64,000 bases of DNA from Hibiscus mutabilis (Eukaryota > Streptophyta > Magnoliopsida > Malvales > Malvaceae), in NCBI GenBank assembly GCA_019671005.1, contig CM033718.1, positions 30,458,508 to 30,522,507 of the forward strand. Direction: 5' to 3'. Position 1 is the first letter of the stretch. Each line of letters opens with the position of its first letter. A program made the position numbers and the translations under genes. This document shows, one piece after another, positions 12,144 to 22,620 of the stretch. The notes under the pieces are model-generated. The model did not search any database, was not told the origin of the DNA, and saw nothing but the letters and a program-made list of their open reading frames with translations.

Positions 12144-12486
12144 ATCTAGAATTCTGATTAAATTCATTCGAATCATGCCTTTTCTTGTTTTGCAAACAAT
12201 GAATCTAGAGTTTCCTTAAGCTAGAAGTTACCATTCGAAAACTCCTTGAAAAGTAAACTACCATTTGAATAAGAATTGTGCCTAAAATACATGTAACCAT
12301 TGAAATTGAGTCTTTATTAGCTTGTAAGAAAGCATTCGAATAATGCCTTTTTCTTCAAGAAACAATTCGAACAGTGCCTTATATTACAAGAAATCTATTG
12401 AAAATCATTCTAATGACCTTGTTAATTATTTCGTAGCTACTATAGCTATCAATGCTCATTTCTGACTATCCAAGGGTCGAAAATTC
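12144..12486 (+). other. Spacer between RNase H and integrase (T2)
   Basis: Counterpart of 3080-3430, with stops in all frames and repeated ATTCGAA words (for example near 12170, 12233 and 12332). No gene seen. Confidence 0.5.
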
Positions 12487-13940
12487 TTGTCTGAACTTAA
12501 AGTTCAATCCAATCTAGTTTCGAGGATCAAAGAACTTCAACAAGTTGATCTAGATCTTCAGAAGATCATGTCTAAGCTTAGTTCTGAGTCTAGCTCTGAC
12601 TTCTCCCTCAAGTCAAATAGACTCCTCTATTTCAAAGATAGAGTCTATGTTCCTAACAACAAACAATTGAAGCGGGAAATGTTGTAAGAAGCACATCAAA
12701 GTTCTTTCTTGATCCACCCTAGATCGGTTAAGATGTATAAGAACCTAAAGCCACTATACCGGTGGCCAGGCATCAAATCTGCAATCACGGACTTCGTATC
12801 CAAGTGCTTAACTTGTCAAAGAGTCAAAGCCAAGCATCAAGTCCCTATTGAACTGCTCCAACCTATTAAACTTCCCAGTGGAAGTGGGATCGAATTACTA
12901 TAGACTTTGTCACCGGTCTTCCTTCTACTCCAAGAAAGAATAATGTTGTATGGGTGATTGTTGATAGATTCCCTAAATCTACTCACTTCATCCCTGTTTG
13001 CATGAACATGAGCTTGGAAACCCTTGCCGAGTTGTACATCTATAAAGTTATTTGGTTACACGGTGTGCCTACAGCAATCATCTCCGATCGTGACCCTTGA
13101 TTTGCTTCTCGATTTTGGAATTCTCTGCAAAATGCTATAGGAGCTAAAGTATCCTCAATCGGATGCCTAATCTGAGAGAATCATTCAAGTGCTAGAAGAT
13201 ATGCTACGAGCTTGTATTATCGACTTCGGGAAGAATTGGGAGAAATCCCTACCTCTTGTAGAGTTTGCCTACAACAATAGCTATCAATCTTCTATTTAAA
13301 TGGCACCATTCGAAGCTCTATATGGTAGAAGATGTAGAACTCCTCTATGCTAGTCCGAATTGGGAGAGAACAAGATTCTAGGACCACAATTGCTTCGGGA
13401 AACTGATGAACAAATCAAGATCATTCACGATCGATTGAAGGCAGCTTTCGATAGAAGAAAGCGTATGCTGACTTGAAAAGGACATCCAGTATGCTATTGG
13501 AGACAAAGTCTTCCTAAAGGTCTCACCTTGGAAGAAAGTGCTCAGATTTGGAAGAAAGGAGAAGCTCAGTCCCCGATACATTATACCATTTAAAGTTGTT
13601 GAAAGAATTGGTCCAGTGGCCTATCGACTAGCTCTTCCTAGAGAGTTCAATAGAATAAACAATGTCTTCCACGTTTCAATGCTCAGAAGGTATCGATTTG
13701 ATCCTTCACACATCCTTGAGCCCAAAGAAGTAGAATTGAATCCTAATTTGTCCTACGAAGAAGAACCTATTCAGATTCTTGACTGAGAAGTAAGGAAGCT
13801 TCAGAACAAGATTGTTCCCCTTGTTAAGATCTTATGGAGAAACCATAAGGTGGAAGAAGCTACCTGGGAATCAAAAGAAGTCATGAGGATACAATATCCT
13901 CACCTATTCAATTCAGGTAAATTCGAGGATGAATTTAATT
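12487..13940 (+). pseudogene. Chromovirus integrase and chromodomain (T2)
   Basis: HHCC finger in EAHQSSFLIHPR (after an in-frame stop) and KCLTCQRVKAKHQ. Catalytic Asp region ISDRDP is followed directly by a stop. About 20 bases present in T1 (4089-4108, before HPQSDGQSE) are missing near 13150, which shifts the frame just before the catalytic Glu region. The tail (RFGRKEKLSPRYI, VFHVSMLRRY) is open at 13538-13786, and a chromodomain-like end (VEEATWE near 13850) follows in another frame. Paralogue of 3431-4890. Confidence 0.87.
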
Positions 13941-13955
13941 TAAGGGAGGAAGAAT
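13941..13955 (+). promoter_or_regulatory. Polypurine tract of T2
   Basis: TAAGGGAGGAAGAAT directly before the LTR start TGTAAAACCCC. Confidence 0.8.
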
Positions 13956-16900
13956 TGTAAAACCCCTAAATAGGGCTTAGAATCTTACCACTATTTAGAA
14001 TTGCTAAATAGTTAAATCATTTTGAATTAAGTAAAGTCAATTAAGGGTTGAATTGAATAATTAACAGATATGAATGCCAAATTAAAGGACTTAATTAGAA
14101 GAATAAATAAAGTAAGTGACCAAATCGAAATGCATAGCAAATTGGGTGATTGCATGCTAAATTCTACGATACCCTTGATGCCCTAGATTAAGTTAAGGTT
14201 AAGGATTAATTGAAGGACATTTTGGACATTTCATAAATCCAATGCAAGGGATGTCATCTTCATCCAATTCTTCATTACGCCGAAATTGAAGAAGAAATTA
14301 GGGAGAAAGAGAGTTTGAGAGATCAGCCATTGATGAAGGGAAATTAAGCTTGCATGTATAGGATTTTGTAAGGAAATTAAAGCTAGAAGCAAAGTAAGTA
14401 TGATTCTGCTCTTGTTTAATCGAATAGGCAACTATACTTATTGACTTGGGCTGTTTTGATGATTATAGATGAAATTTACTATTGAATATGTTGTTAGATG
14501 ATTGAATTGTTGTAGGATTATGTAAACTTGGAGAATGAACACTAGGTATTATGCTGAAATTTATGTGTAAGTGATGGTGTAACAAAATTAGGTTGCTGGA
14601 AATTCCAAATGAGATGTTGTAAGAATTGAACTGTTAGAACATGTAATTGAGCTATGGAATTAATGAATTGAACATGATCATGATTAGGTAAAATAATTAA
14701 GGTGGTAAACAAGCTAAATTGTTAGTAACCAATGCTGGAAATGAAAGATAAAAGTATGAACAAAGTCATATAGCCTAGAAACTGTTTTAGTAAGAGCAAA
14801 TTGTGTAAACATGCAAAATTAAGCAACTTAACCAACTTACTCTGTTTTGGTCACCATGAAAAATGAATTAAAATTGACTAAACATGTTTAGTATTTCATA
14901 TGAAATGAATTATAAGGCCAAAACATTGGTTAAAATAAATTAAAGGAATTAAAATGTGAATAGGTGCAAGCTGCCCAAAATTGCTATGTTTTGGGCAGTA
15001 ACTTTGAAAATTCACCAAAATTTGTATAGATCAAATTCAGGGATGAAATTTTAGTGACATGATCCTTAGTATGTCTACTTTCACTGGGTGAAAACAGAAC
15101 TGAAATCTGGATCCTATGCTAGAAACTGTAATTAGAAATAGCTGGCTTATATGGTCATAAATACAATTTTGTTAGCTTTCCAACGGTGTAAATTAATCGA
15201 AATTTAGACGTATGGATTAAAAGATATGACCATTTAAAGTGACAATGAGCAAACTGCCAGGCAGCAGTGTCCTGGGCAGTTTGGGACTGTATTTGCACCT
15301 AGAAGCAAACTGTTTCCAAAATAGTTTTGGGACATTGTGATATGTCCAGTTATGTCCTCAAATGAGGTAATAACAATTTAGAGGAACAAGTAAGAAATGC
15401 TTAAAAGAAAGCGTAAAAACAATAGCTAAATGTTAGGTACAAATATGGTAACATTGTTACTATATGTGTGTGACATTATGTGCATGTTTTGATGAATTGT
15501 ATATGTTATGCTTGCTAGACCAAGGACAGCAAGTTGTGGAAGAGGAAGAAAAGAGTGAACATCCCAAATCAAGAGGCAAAGGGATTTGGATACAAGTGAT
15601 TAGCTAGGAGTGTTGTGAGTGTAACTATCCTTAGGGTTAGGACTTAGGTCCCAACCAACCTTGCTATTGTCTTAATTTAATGACATTTCCATGTAACATG
15701 ACCTAATATATATTTGCTAATTAAGGGAAGAATGATATGAGTGTCAACTTGTTTGATCCCATGATCTATTTGTTTACTTGAGTGTTAAGTAAACGAAATG
15801 AAATGCTTGACATGTTGCATTGCTTATGCCAAAGGTATGAAATGGCATGCTTGCTTGGAGAATAAGGTACGCACATTGCATACATATGAATGTTTTGTAA
15901 TTGATATACATGGCTGGTTGAAATGAAATGAACAATGGTACGACCTTGTATTCATGCCATTCGAATGGCATGGATAGACTTGTCTTGGGAGTTAAGACTC
16001 CATAAGACTAAGTGTTTGGCTTTTGAATGGAATAATCATGTCTTGATTAATGAATTATATAAAGCTTGAATGAAATTGATAATCAACAACCTTAGTAGCT
16101 AGTTTGGATAGATAGGAGGGTATGCCTTAGAATCTAGAGCTCATATTGGCACTACAGTGCATATTGGCACTACGATGCATATTGGCACGAATGTGCATTT
16201 TGGCACTACGGTGCATATTGGCACGACGGTATATATTGGCACTACGGTGCATAATGGCACTTCGGTGCATATAGTTGAAGATTTGATTATCTAGTGAACT
16301 ACTTACCAAGGGTGTTATAAGATTAATTAATAACTTGAAATGAACATTGTTTGCGTTGGTTATGTGATGTGAACATTACTTGTTTTGTAAGATTCTTGAA
16401 TGAACATCCTTGCCTTGAAAGATAACACATGAATGATTGTATAACTAGTTACTTCACATGAAAGAAATGATAGATGATGTTATTGTGTAAGAATGCCTAC
16501 TTGGTACTTGGTGTTTTTGATTGCTTGTCTCTTAAGCAATAATTCGAATAGTATGTTATGGATACATGATGGATGTTGCAATGTTGAATGTGTGATATAT
16601 GAAGCTTGCCCATGTTTTCCCTATTCATTCGAATAGCATGTGACATGTAGTGATGACCTTGATTCTTTGAAATACTTGTAATCTTGGATATGTATACTTG
16701 AAATTGCTTAGCTTAGTGTTACCTCACTAAGTACATAACTTGTACTTACCACTCTACTCTTCATTCTTCCCATAACAGATTAAGGACACTTTCAAGAGCA
16801 TATCTTGAGTTCGAAGAAACATTTTGAAGCAAGCTTGAAAGTATGATTTCATACTATTTGTATGCTCCTAGTTTGGTGGCACTAGAACTTGTAATAGGTA

Positions 16901-16963
16901 GCCTTCATCATGCATTTTGTTGTGTGTTTAAGACTAGTATATGTAATGTTTTGTTGGGCCTAT
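13956..16963 (+). repeat. 3' LTR of T2, truncated by insertion of B
   Basis: Aligns with 4915 to about 8005 with scattered base changes, plus one deletion of about 90 bases near 15141 (GCTGG joined to TTATATGG). It carries the same 20-bp palindrome (15953-15972) and an 18-bp array of seven units (16142-16267). It is cut at 16963 by element B. Confidence 0.93.
16142..16267 (+). repeat. 18-bp tandem repeat, 7 units
   Basis: Same unit as 7201-7308, one more copy. Reading it on the minus strand gives an open repeat of six residues (MHRSAN-like), an effect of the period being divisible by three. Confidence 0.92.
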
Positions 16964-18161
16964 TGTTGCGCGTAATAAGTGCTACGCAATTGTGCAAGTA
17001 TACACATTGCAAGTTATAGTATAAAAGATATCGTCTCCACAGGGATTGGTGCCACTTCAAGAATCTAGTCTCTTGCACTGTAAAAAGTAAAAACACAAAT
17101 AAAGGATTATAGGAGTTTAACAAATAACTAAACTGGAAGGCAATAATGTAAAAGAATAAATGAGATCAAATGAGAGAGAGATAGGCCAGGTTATCTGAGT
17201 TGAGGTGTGATAGCCGATTGGATCGTCTTGGTAAAAGAGTGCATAGGCAACTCAGTTGCCGTGGCAATTTGCACAATGGGGTTGCCTTGGCAACTAATCG
17301 ATGGTTGCCTGGGCAACTAGTTGGGAAACTTCTTGGGCTTTTGGGCAGCAACCTTCAAGGTACGGCAGAGCGTTCTTCAATGGTTTCTTCTTATCCCTAA
17401 GTTGAAACTCTAGCTACTTGTGCATGCCTTGATAATACATCCCTGCGTGAATCAAGGGTGAACAACAACCAATCTTGTGCTCCTCTTAGCCGTTGAAATC
17501 CTTAACTTATTCCTAAGTCGGATTAATCTTCACCATCAATAGATTGAATAAAGATCATATTCATTCGTTTCTTGAATCTAACTCTCCCGATATTAGATAA
17601 ATAGATGAAATCACGAGATCCTCTCCCAATTCACTCGCAAACAAAAATAAGAACCAAGAATGAATAAACCTTGAATATAAACTCTTATTACCTAAACAAA
17701 AACCAATAGTTTCTCACAACCACAAAACACAATAACCATAGCCAAATAGATTTGGTTCATGGCTAGGTTCCAAAGAAACACAAGATAAATAATCCCTAGC
17801 ATGAACCCAATCGAACAAGAAAGAAAAGGATGAAGAAGGAGGCTTGTCAAAATCCTCCTTGCCCTAGATGCTTGTCGAAAATTCTCTCCTCTTGCCCTCC
17901 TTGGACTTGTCGAAATTCCCCTCACTTGCTCTCTATGGATTGTCGAAATCTCCCTCTTATTTATAGGGCTAGGTCAAAGTCCTTCTTTGAGGAGGAAGTT
18001 AAGTTGGAATTAAATTATCTTTAAAGAATATAATTCTTTATTATAATTATATTCCTACTAGAACTTCTCCTATCTTCTTGGAATTTAATTCTTCTTTAAT
18101 CTTTTCATGGAAATCAAATTCCTTTGGGATTGGGCTTTGCTCCACGCCATCTTGGGCTTGT

Positions 18162-18368
18162 CTAGTCATCAATTTTGACTACCATATCACCTTTGCTCTT
18201 GTCGACAGTTGCCCTGGCAACTGGCTCGGCATCTCCTTCATGCATTGCCTTGGCAACTAGCTCGGCATCTCCTTCATGTATTACCCTGGCAACTAGCTCT
18301 AGCCTTGCTTTGGCAAATGATCCTGTACATACACACAAAACACACCAAAGCATCATATTTTCCCACAA
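18162..18368 (-). CDS. Small ORF in B LTR with 12-residue repeats (uncertain gene)
   Basis: A 68-codon frame on the sense strand of the LTR. It begins MWENMMLWCVLCVC, then AKARLE and copies of the unit VARAIHEGDAEL, which come from the 36-bp DNA repeat. The solo LTR at 25095-25319 keeps the same frame with one more unit, and its N-terminus (LLWWVLCVCAGSLAKA) is hydrophobic like a signal peptide. I do not recognise the protein. A period of 36 keeps any frame open, so this may be chance. It lies upstream of the TATA-like box, so it may not be in the element transcript. Confidence 0.3.
   Translation of the reverse strand: MWENMMLWCVLCVCTGSFAKARLELVARVIHEGDAELVAKAMHEGDAEPVARATVDKSKGDMVVKIDD
18207..18316 (-). 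repeat. 36-bp tandem repeat with palindromic cores
   Basis: Three units start at 18209, 18245 and 18281, and a degenerate copy sits at 18305. Each unit holds a TTGCC-NN-GGCAA type core; the first is extended to a 16-bp stem pair AGTTGCC-CT-GGCAACT. The solo LTR copy has four units (25170-25290). Confidence 0.88.
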
Positions 18369-18516
18369 AAACTACCAAGTTATGTAATCAAGCTCAACGT
18401 TGGAAGGAAACAAGAATTAATGCATGAATGGCTAATTATGCAACTAATATGAGCCTAAGTCTAACAATAATATGAGTAAAAGGGGTAAGAAAAATAGTAC
18501 TTTTGAACACTTATCA

Positions 18517-18551
18517 CACCCCCAAACTCGAACTATTGCTTGTCCTCAAGC
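18517..18551 (-). promoter_or_regulatory. Polypurine tract and proximal stem-loop of B
   Basis: On the minus strand GCTTG-AGGA-CAAGC (18538-18551) is followed by GTTTGGGGGTG and then the LTR. The G-rich run is the expected plus-strand primer. The stem-loop in front of it recurs in A, C and D. Confidence 0.75.
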
Positions 18552-18749
18552 AATGCAAACTCATAATTACCTGCCAAAACTTCAATTTTCACAAACTTAG
18601 CTTTGAACTTGATTTCAATTCTCTGAACCAGGGCACAAAGTATAATGCTTGTGAGAGTGTGTGGAGTTGTGTGCAAGTTGATTTTTCGGATTCTATGCAA
18701 ACAATAGGTTTTCAAATTACTTCATTGGGTTCTTTTTAACATGTTTTAA

Positions 18750-18935
18750 CTAGAGCCAGTTTTGGGCACCTCTAGTGTTTTGTTTTTAGTTTTATTAAGT
18801 TAATTTATTCGACTAGAGCCGGTTTCGGGCACCTCTAGCGATCAAAATGTTTTTTTACACATACTAGAGCCGGTTTCGGGCACCTCTAGTGATAAATTTT
18901 TAGCACATGCTAGAGCCAATTTCGGGCACCTCTAG
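18750..18935 (-). repeat. Four spaced hairpin repeats (CTAGAG...CTCTAG)
   Basis: Four 26-bp copies at 18750-18775, 18813-18838, 18864-18889 and 18910-18935. Each has outer arms CTAGAG / CTCTAG and inner GCC / GGC parts, with AT-rich spacers of about 20-37 bases. Two copies are identical over CTAGAGCCGG…GGGCACCTCTAG. Element D has four matching hairpins at 62548-62732 in the same relative place. Confidence 0.85.
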
Positions 18936-19242
18936 CATTCATCCAATTTTTATTCTAATCCCCCAATTTGTTAATTATCAACCTAAGTTTACTAGAATTC
19001 CTTAAATCAATCAAACCACAACAGTGTTTCATCAAATTTAGCATCATAGTAAAAATCTAAGTTTTTCCATGGTTATCCTAGAATAAAAATTCTATCAATT
19101 AAGTGCATTGGCAAAGTCATCATCGGATATTCATCAAATCTAAGCAATTATTGTTCCAATTAAAGGCATGGCAAGCAATCTATGTATCCTAAATGTAATA
19201 CTTAAGATGAATGTAACTAGACATGGTAACTACTAATAACAA

Positions 19243-19283
19243 TCCCCCCCAAACTCGAGTGAGGCATTGTCCTCAATGCATGC
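19243..19283 (-). promoter_or_regulatory. Distal stem-loop plus G-tract of B
   Basis: Minus strand: CATTG-AGGA-CAATG (19265-19278), then CGAGTTTGGGGGGG (19244-19257). It repeats the proximal module about 0.73 kb further inside the element, with a different stem and the same loop. Possibly a second plus-strand priming site. Confidence 0.65.
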
Positions 19284-19321
19284 TTTAAAGAAAAATAAAA
19301 CTAATGAAAAATAAAATGCAT

Positions 19322-19781
19322 ACGAGGACTTACTCCGAGAGTTCGTCATCGTAGATGATTAGTTTCCTTTTGGTCGGTGTTTCCTTGTTGCCGATGGTTG
19401 TTTCCTTGTTACCGGTGGTGGAATCGATCCTCGTACGGGGTTGTCCTCATCGTCCTCTTCATCAGTGTCATTGTCTTTTCGCTTGGAGGATCCAATTGGT
19501 ATGGTCTTTGTTGGTGCAATGGAGGACTCGTCCGAATCTGAAAAATCAGAAAATGATTCTGTAGGATTTGATTCGGGCATAGGTGCTTTACCTTTGGCTT
19601 TTGCAGTGGTTGCCGGGACGTCTTTAGCTTTGGTTGCCGTGGCATCTTCAGGGTTGGTTGCCATGGCATCAGCTTGTGCAGGCACGATGTAGGTTTCCGC
19701 GACATCATCTGTTGCAGTTACCGTGGCGACTACTTCATTGGGTGTCGGGGCAAGGATGTCGGCAGGAAATTTCCTTAGCAT
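19322..19781 (-). pseudogene. Extra 3' ORF of B, downstream of integrase
   Basis: A 140-codon frame beginning MLRKFPADILAPTPNE. It has an Ala/Thr-rich middle (VVATVTATDD, PEDATATKAKD) made of the palindromic DNA word, then FSDFSDSDESSIAPTK, a basic SSKRKD patch and an acidic DTDEEDDED run. A frame change near 19400 leads to the conserved end KRKLIIYDDELSE. Element D has a related ORF with the same acidic/basic layout and a DDLID ending. I do not recognise a family. The composition would suit a nuclear or nucleic-acid associated protein, but that is inference. Confidence 0.55.
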
Positions 19782-19789
19782 AGTGGTTG

Positions 19790-19976
19790 TGAGTCTTGTT
19801 GTGGAAAAGAAAACAAAGAGAACCTAGAAACTAAAGATAATGAAGAAAAATAAAATATCTCTTAAAAATAAAAAGAAAAAGAAAAAGAAAATATTCAAAG
19901 GAGAGCATGCTCATGCATCTCCTAAGTTGACCACTTCTTTGTTACGTTCCACATGGGCACCATTGTAGTGTTTCAA
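19790..19976. other. Non-coding stretch between integrase and 3' ORF of B
   Basis: Contains an A/G-rich run (AAATAAAAAGAAAAAG at about 19865). No gene seen. Confidence 0.4.
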
Positions 19977-21195
19977 TCATTGTCCATTAACTTTGAATTC
20001 ATGGTTGTTAGAGATGGACTTAATTATCACGGCACCATGGGAGAATGGTTTAACAACTTCGAATGGTCCCGACCATCTTGATTTCAGCTTTCCCGGGAAA
20101 AGTTTTAGCCGAGAATTGAATAAGAGAACTAGTTGTCCTGGCATGAATTGCCGCGGCAATAGTTTCTTGTCATGCTATTGCTTTGTTTTCTCCTTGTAGA
20201 TTCATGCATTGTTATAGGCGAGTGCACAGAATTCTTCTATCTCGTTGAGGTCCAACAAACGCTTTTGTCTGGCATTTTACCAATCTATATTCACGGTCTT
20301 GATTGCCCAGTATGCCTTGTGTTCGATTTCCACCGGTAGATGGCATGTTTTGCCATAGACAAGTCGGAAGGGGGACATACCTAAGGGTGTTTTGAATGCA
20401 GTGTGATATGCCCAAAGTGAGTCATCTAGTCTTAATGACCAATCCTTCCTAGAGGGATTTACAACTTTCTCGAGTATACCCTTCAATTCCCAGTTGGAAA
20501 TTTCTGCTTGCCACGTTGGTTTGTGGGTGATATGCCGTGGCGATCTTGTGTGGTATGCCGAAGCGTTGCAACATCTTGGAAATTAGTCTGTTGTCAAAAT
20601 GCTTGCCTTTGTCACTGATAATTGCTCTCGGCATCCCAAACCGAGTAAATATATTTTTCTGCAAGAATCGTTGCACGGTCTTGGAATCATTGTTGGGAAC
20701 TGCAGCTGCCTCAACCCATTTAGACACGTAGTCAACAGCAAGTAAAATGTAGAGGTTGCCGAGTGAAGATGGGAAAGGTCCCATAAAATCGATCCCCCAC
20801 ACATCGAACAATTCCACCTCGATAATGTTCTAGAGCGTCATCTCATGTCGTCTAGAGATATTGCCCATCCTCTGGCAACGATCACATTGCTTGTAAAAGT
20901 CTTGGGCATCTTTGTACAATGTTGGCCAATACAAACCGGATTGCAAAACTTTGGCCGCGGTACGAGTTCCTCCAAAATGTCCTCTATAGGGTGAAGAATG
21001 GCATTGTCGAAGCACATTCTGTTGCTCTTCTTCAGGGACACATCGGCGTATGACCTGATCTGCACATTGTTTAAACAAAAGAGGCTCGTCCCAAAAGTAA
21101 TGCTTAGCATCATGGCGGAACCGCTTCTTCCCTTGGTGAGTAATGCCATAAGGTAAAATTCCACAAACAAGGAAATTAACTAAATCCGCGTACCA
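19977..21195 (-). pseudogene. Athila-type integrase of B
   Basis: Integrase domain. The HHCC finger is complete (CHSSPYRGHFGGTRTA ... CDRCQRMGN, 20850-21010). Catalytic Asp residues are seen in DVWGIDFMGPFP (about 20790) and AIISDKGKHFDNR (about 20620). One extra base near 20505-20515 shifts the frame just before the catalytic Glu codon; the inserted area now reads GTGGCAA, like the repeated palindromic word. The following part (WSLRLDDSLWAYHTAFKTPLG, CHLPVEIEHKAYWAIK) is open in another frame, and the C-terminal part (FKVNGQ end, about 19977-20159) closes the domain. Confidence 0.88.
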
Positions 21196-21400
21196 GGGTA
21201 TTACCGAGGCATGTGCTGCCGTGGTGACTACTCCCAAAATTGCTGAGGCGTGCGCGTCAAGGGCTACTGCAGCGTCAAGGGTTGCTGAGGCGTGCGCGTC
21301 CATAGTTGCCGAGGCGTGCGGGTCTATTGTTATCGAGGCATCGAGGGTTGCCGAGGCATGTTCGTCCATGGTCGCGGAGGCAACTAAAAGTTGTTTATTC
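21196..21400 (-). repeat. In-frame palindrome-word array between protease and integrase
   Basis: About ten copies of GCCGAGGCA or variants, 20-33 bases apart, in frame with the integrase. They translate on the minus strand as repeated HASAT and DAHASAT units ahead of PWYADLVNFL, the normal start of the integrase part. Upstream in the same frame lies DLEIYDAFPNKQLL (about 21415-21440), the RNase H-integrase linker of Athila elements. Confidence 0.8.
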
Positions 21401-21636
21401 GGGAATGCATCGTATATCTCTAGATCCGCGTCCTCCTCCCTATTGCCTTCTTGTGTAGCATCAACATTTTGATCTGCTTCTTTTCCTGGTCGATTGACTA
21501 GCCAATTTGCCTCTTCTTGTTGTTCCTCATCGACCGGTTCTTCATACTCCTCAGGTTCTTCTTGATCGGCAATGTAGTTGCCGAGGCAACTAAATTCCTC
21601 GTCGAAGTTAAACTCTGCCGTGGCATGAAGAAGTTA

Positions 21637-22340
21637 TCATTCTTCTGGATCATCGGCATGCCTTAATGTTTGGAACACATTTAGTCTAGCTTGCTGGTCA
21701 TTCACCCTCATTGTGAGTTCTCCCTTTTCAACATCGATCAAGGTTCTCCCTGTTGCTAGGAATGGTCTCCCGAGAATGATGGGTGTATGCTCATCTACTT
21801 CACAATCCAAAACAATAAAGTCAGCGGGAAAAATAAATTTATCAACTTTTACCAGTATGTCCTCGATTTTTCCCTCTGGATGCACATAGGATCTATCGGC
21901 TAGCTGCAACATAACTGTTGTAGGTCTTGCCTTCCAGATTCCTAGTTTCTGGAAAACTGATTTAGGCATCAAATTTATGCTAGCCCCAAGGTCGCATAAT
22001 GCTTTCCCGACATAGTAATTTCCAATAGAACAAGGTATTGTGAAACTTCCGGGATCCTTCAACTTGGGTGGCATACGATTGTGCAACATTGCCATGCATC
22101 CCTCTGTTGCGGCAACTGTTTCAAACTCTCCTAGCCTTGTTCTCTTAGACACAATGTCTTTAAGAAACTTGGCATAGTTTGGCAATTGTTCAATTGCTTC
22201 CACAAATGGCAAGTTGATGTGGACTTGCTTTAGGATATCAAGGAACTTCTTGAATTGGTATTCTTGCTTTTTTCACTTCAACCTTTGTGGGAATGGTGGT
22301 GGAAGTTGGATATCTTCGATCCTTTCATTGGTTTGAAATC
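21637..22340 (-). pseudogene. Athila-type protease of B
   Basis: Aspartic protease region. Open from MPFVEAIEQLPNYAKFLKDI to HADDPEE (21637-22212). It has the Athila form of the catalytic site, DLGASINLMPKSVF (D-L-G in place of D-T/S-G), then VMLQLADRSYVHPEG and HTPIILGRPFLATGRTLID. A TGA follows, then an acidic linker that leads straight to the integrase frame. No RT motif is present between 21637 and 21440, where about 1.5 kb of RT-RNase H would be expected. Confidence 0.85.
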
Positions 22341-22351
22341 TGATTGACGTC

Positions 22352-22535
22352 ATTGCCGGGACAACTGGAGTTGCTGAGGCGGTATCAACTGGGGTTGCTG
22401 AGGCGTGCTTATCGCAAGTTGCCGAGGCATCTTTATCATCGGTTGCCGAAGCATGCTTACTGCCGGTTGTCGAGGCATGCTTATTACCGGTTTCTACAGC
22501 ATGCTTATTGCCGGTTGCTACGGCAATTCCTGGTT
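22352..22535 (-). repeat. Second in-frame palindrome-word array, before protease
   Basis: Eight or so copies of GTTGC(C/T)GAGGC(A/G) spaced mostly 27 bases. On the minus strand they read as KHASAT / DKDASAT repeats in frame with the protease region. Confidence 0.8.
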
Positions 22536-22620
22536 CAACATCTGAGGCTTTGCCGCTAGGTTCGTCTTGATCTTTTTGTGGAGTTTTGTTTGATGAGCGG
22601 GTTTGAGCCTCTCTAAGTTG

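Larger units (their letters stand above)
4915..16963 (+). mobile_element. Chromovirus copy T2, 3' LTR broken by element B
   Basis: LTR 4915-8883, interior 8884-13955, second LTR 13956-16963. Domain order matches T1: gag, PR, RT, RNase H, spacer, integrase, chromodomain-like tail. Every domain carries stops or frameshifts. The 3' LTR stops at GGGCCTAT (16963) where the intact LTR continues CATGTAACC (about 8005); the missing last ~880 bases are not found elsewhere in the window. Confidence 0.92.
16964..18516 (-). repeat. 3' LTR of B
   Basis: 1553 bp. Read on the minus strand it starts TGATAAGTGTTCAAAAG and ends CGCGCAACA. A TATA-like box (CTATAAATAAGAGG on the minus strand) lies at 17953-17966. 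It contains a 36-bp tandem array (18207-18316) and the palindromic word TTGCC-NN-GGCAA at 17256, 17282, 17305, 18209 and 18245. The same LTR occurs as a plus-strand solo copy at 24947-26545. Confidence 0.93.

Noticed and set aside
16127..16309. Repeat protein MHRSAN on the minus strand
   Set aside because: Produced by the 18-bp DNA repeat in an LTR; no start context or homology.
18175..18387. Ser/Ala-rich frame (SPSCIALATSS) on the plus strand, also opposite the solo LTR
   Set aside because: Antisense reading of the 36-bp array; both strands stay open only because the period is a multiple of three.
18750..18935. Possible CRISPR-like array
   Set aside because: Repeats are palindromic, few and variable, spacers are AT-rich and uneven, the sequence is plant nuclear and no cas gene exists. 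It is a retroelement hairpin array.
19441..19692. 83-codon plus-strand frame rich in Ser and Ala
   Set aside because: Opposite the extra 3' ORF of B, which has the conserved features shared with D.
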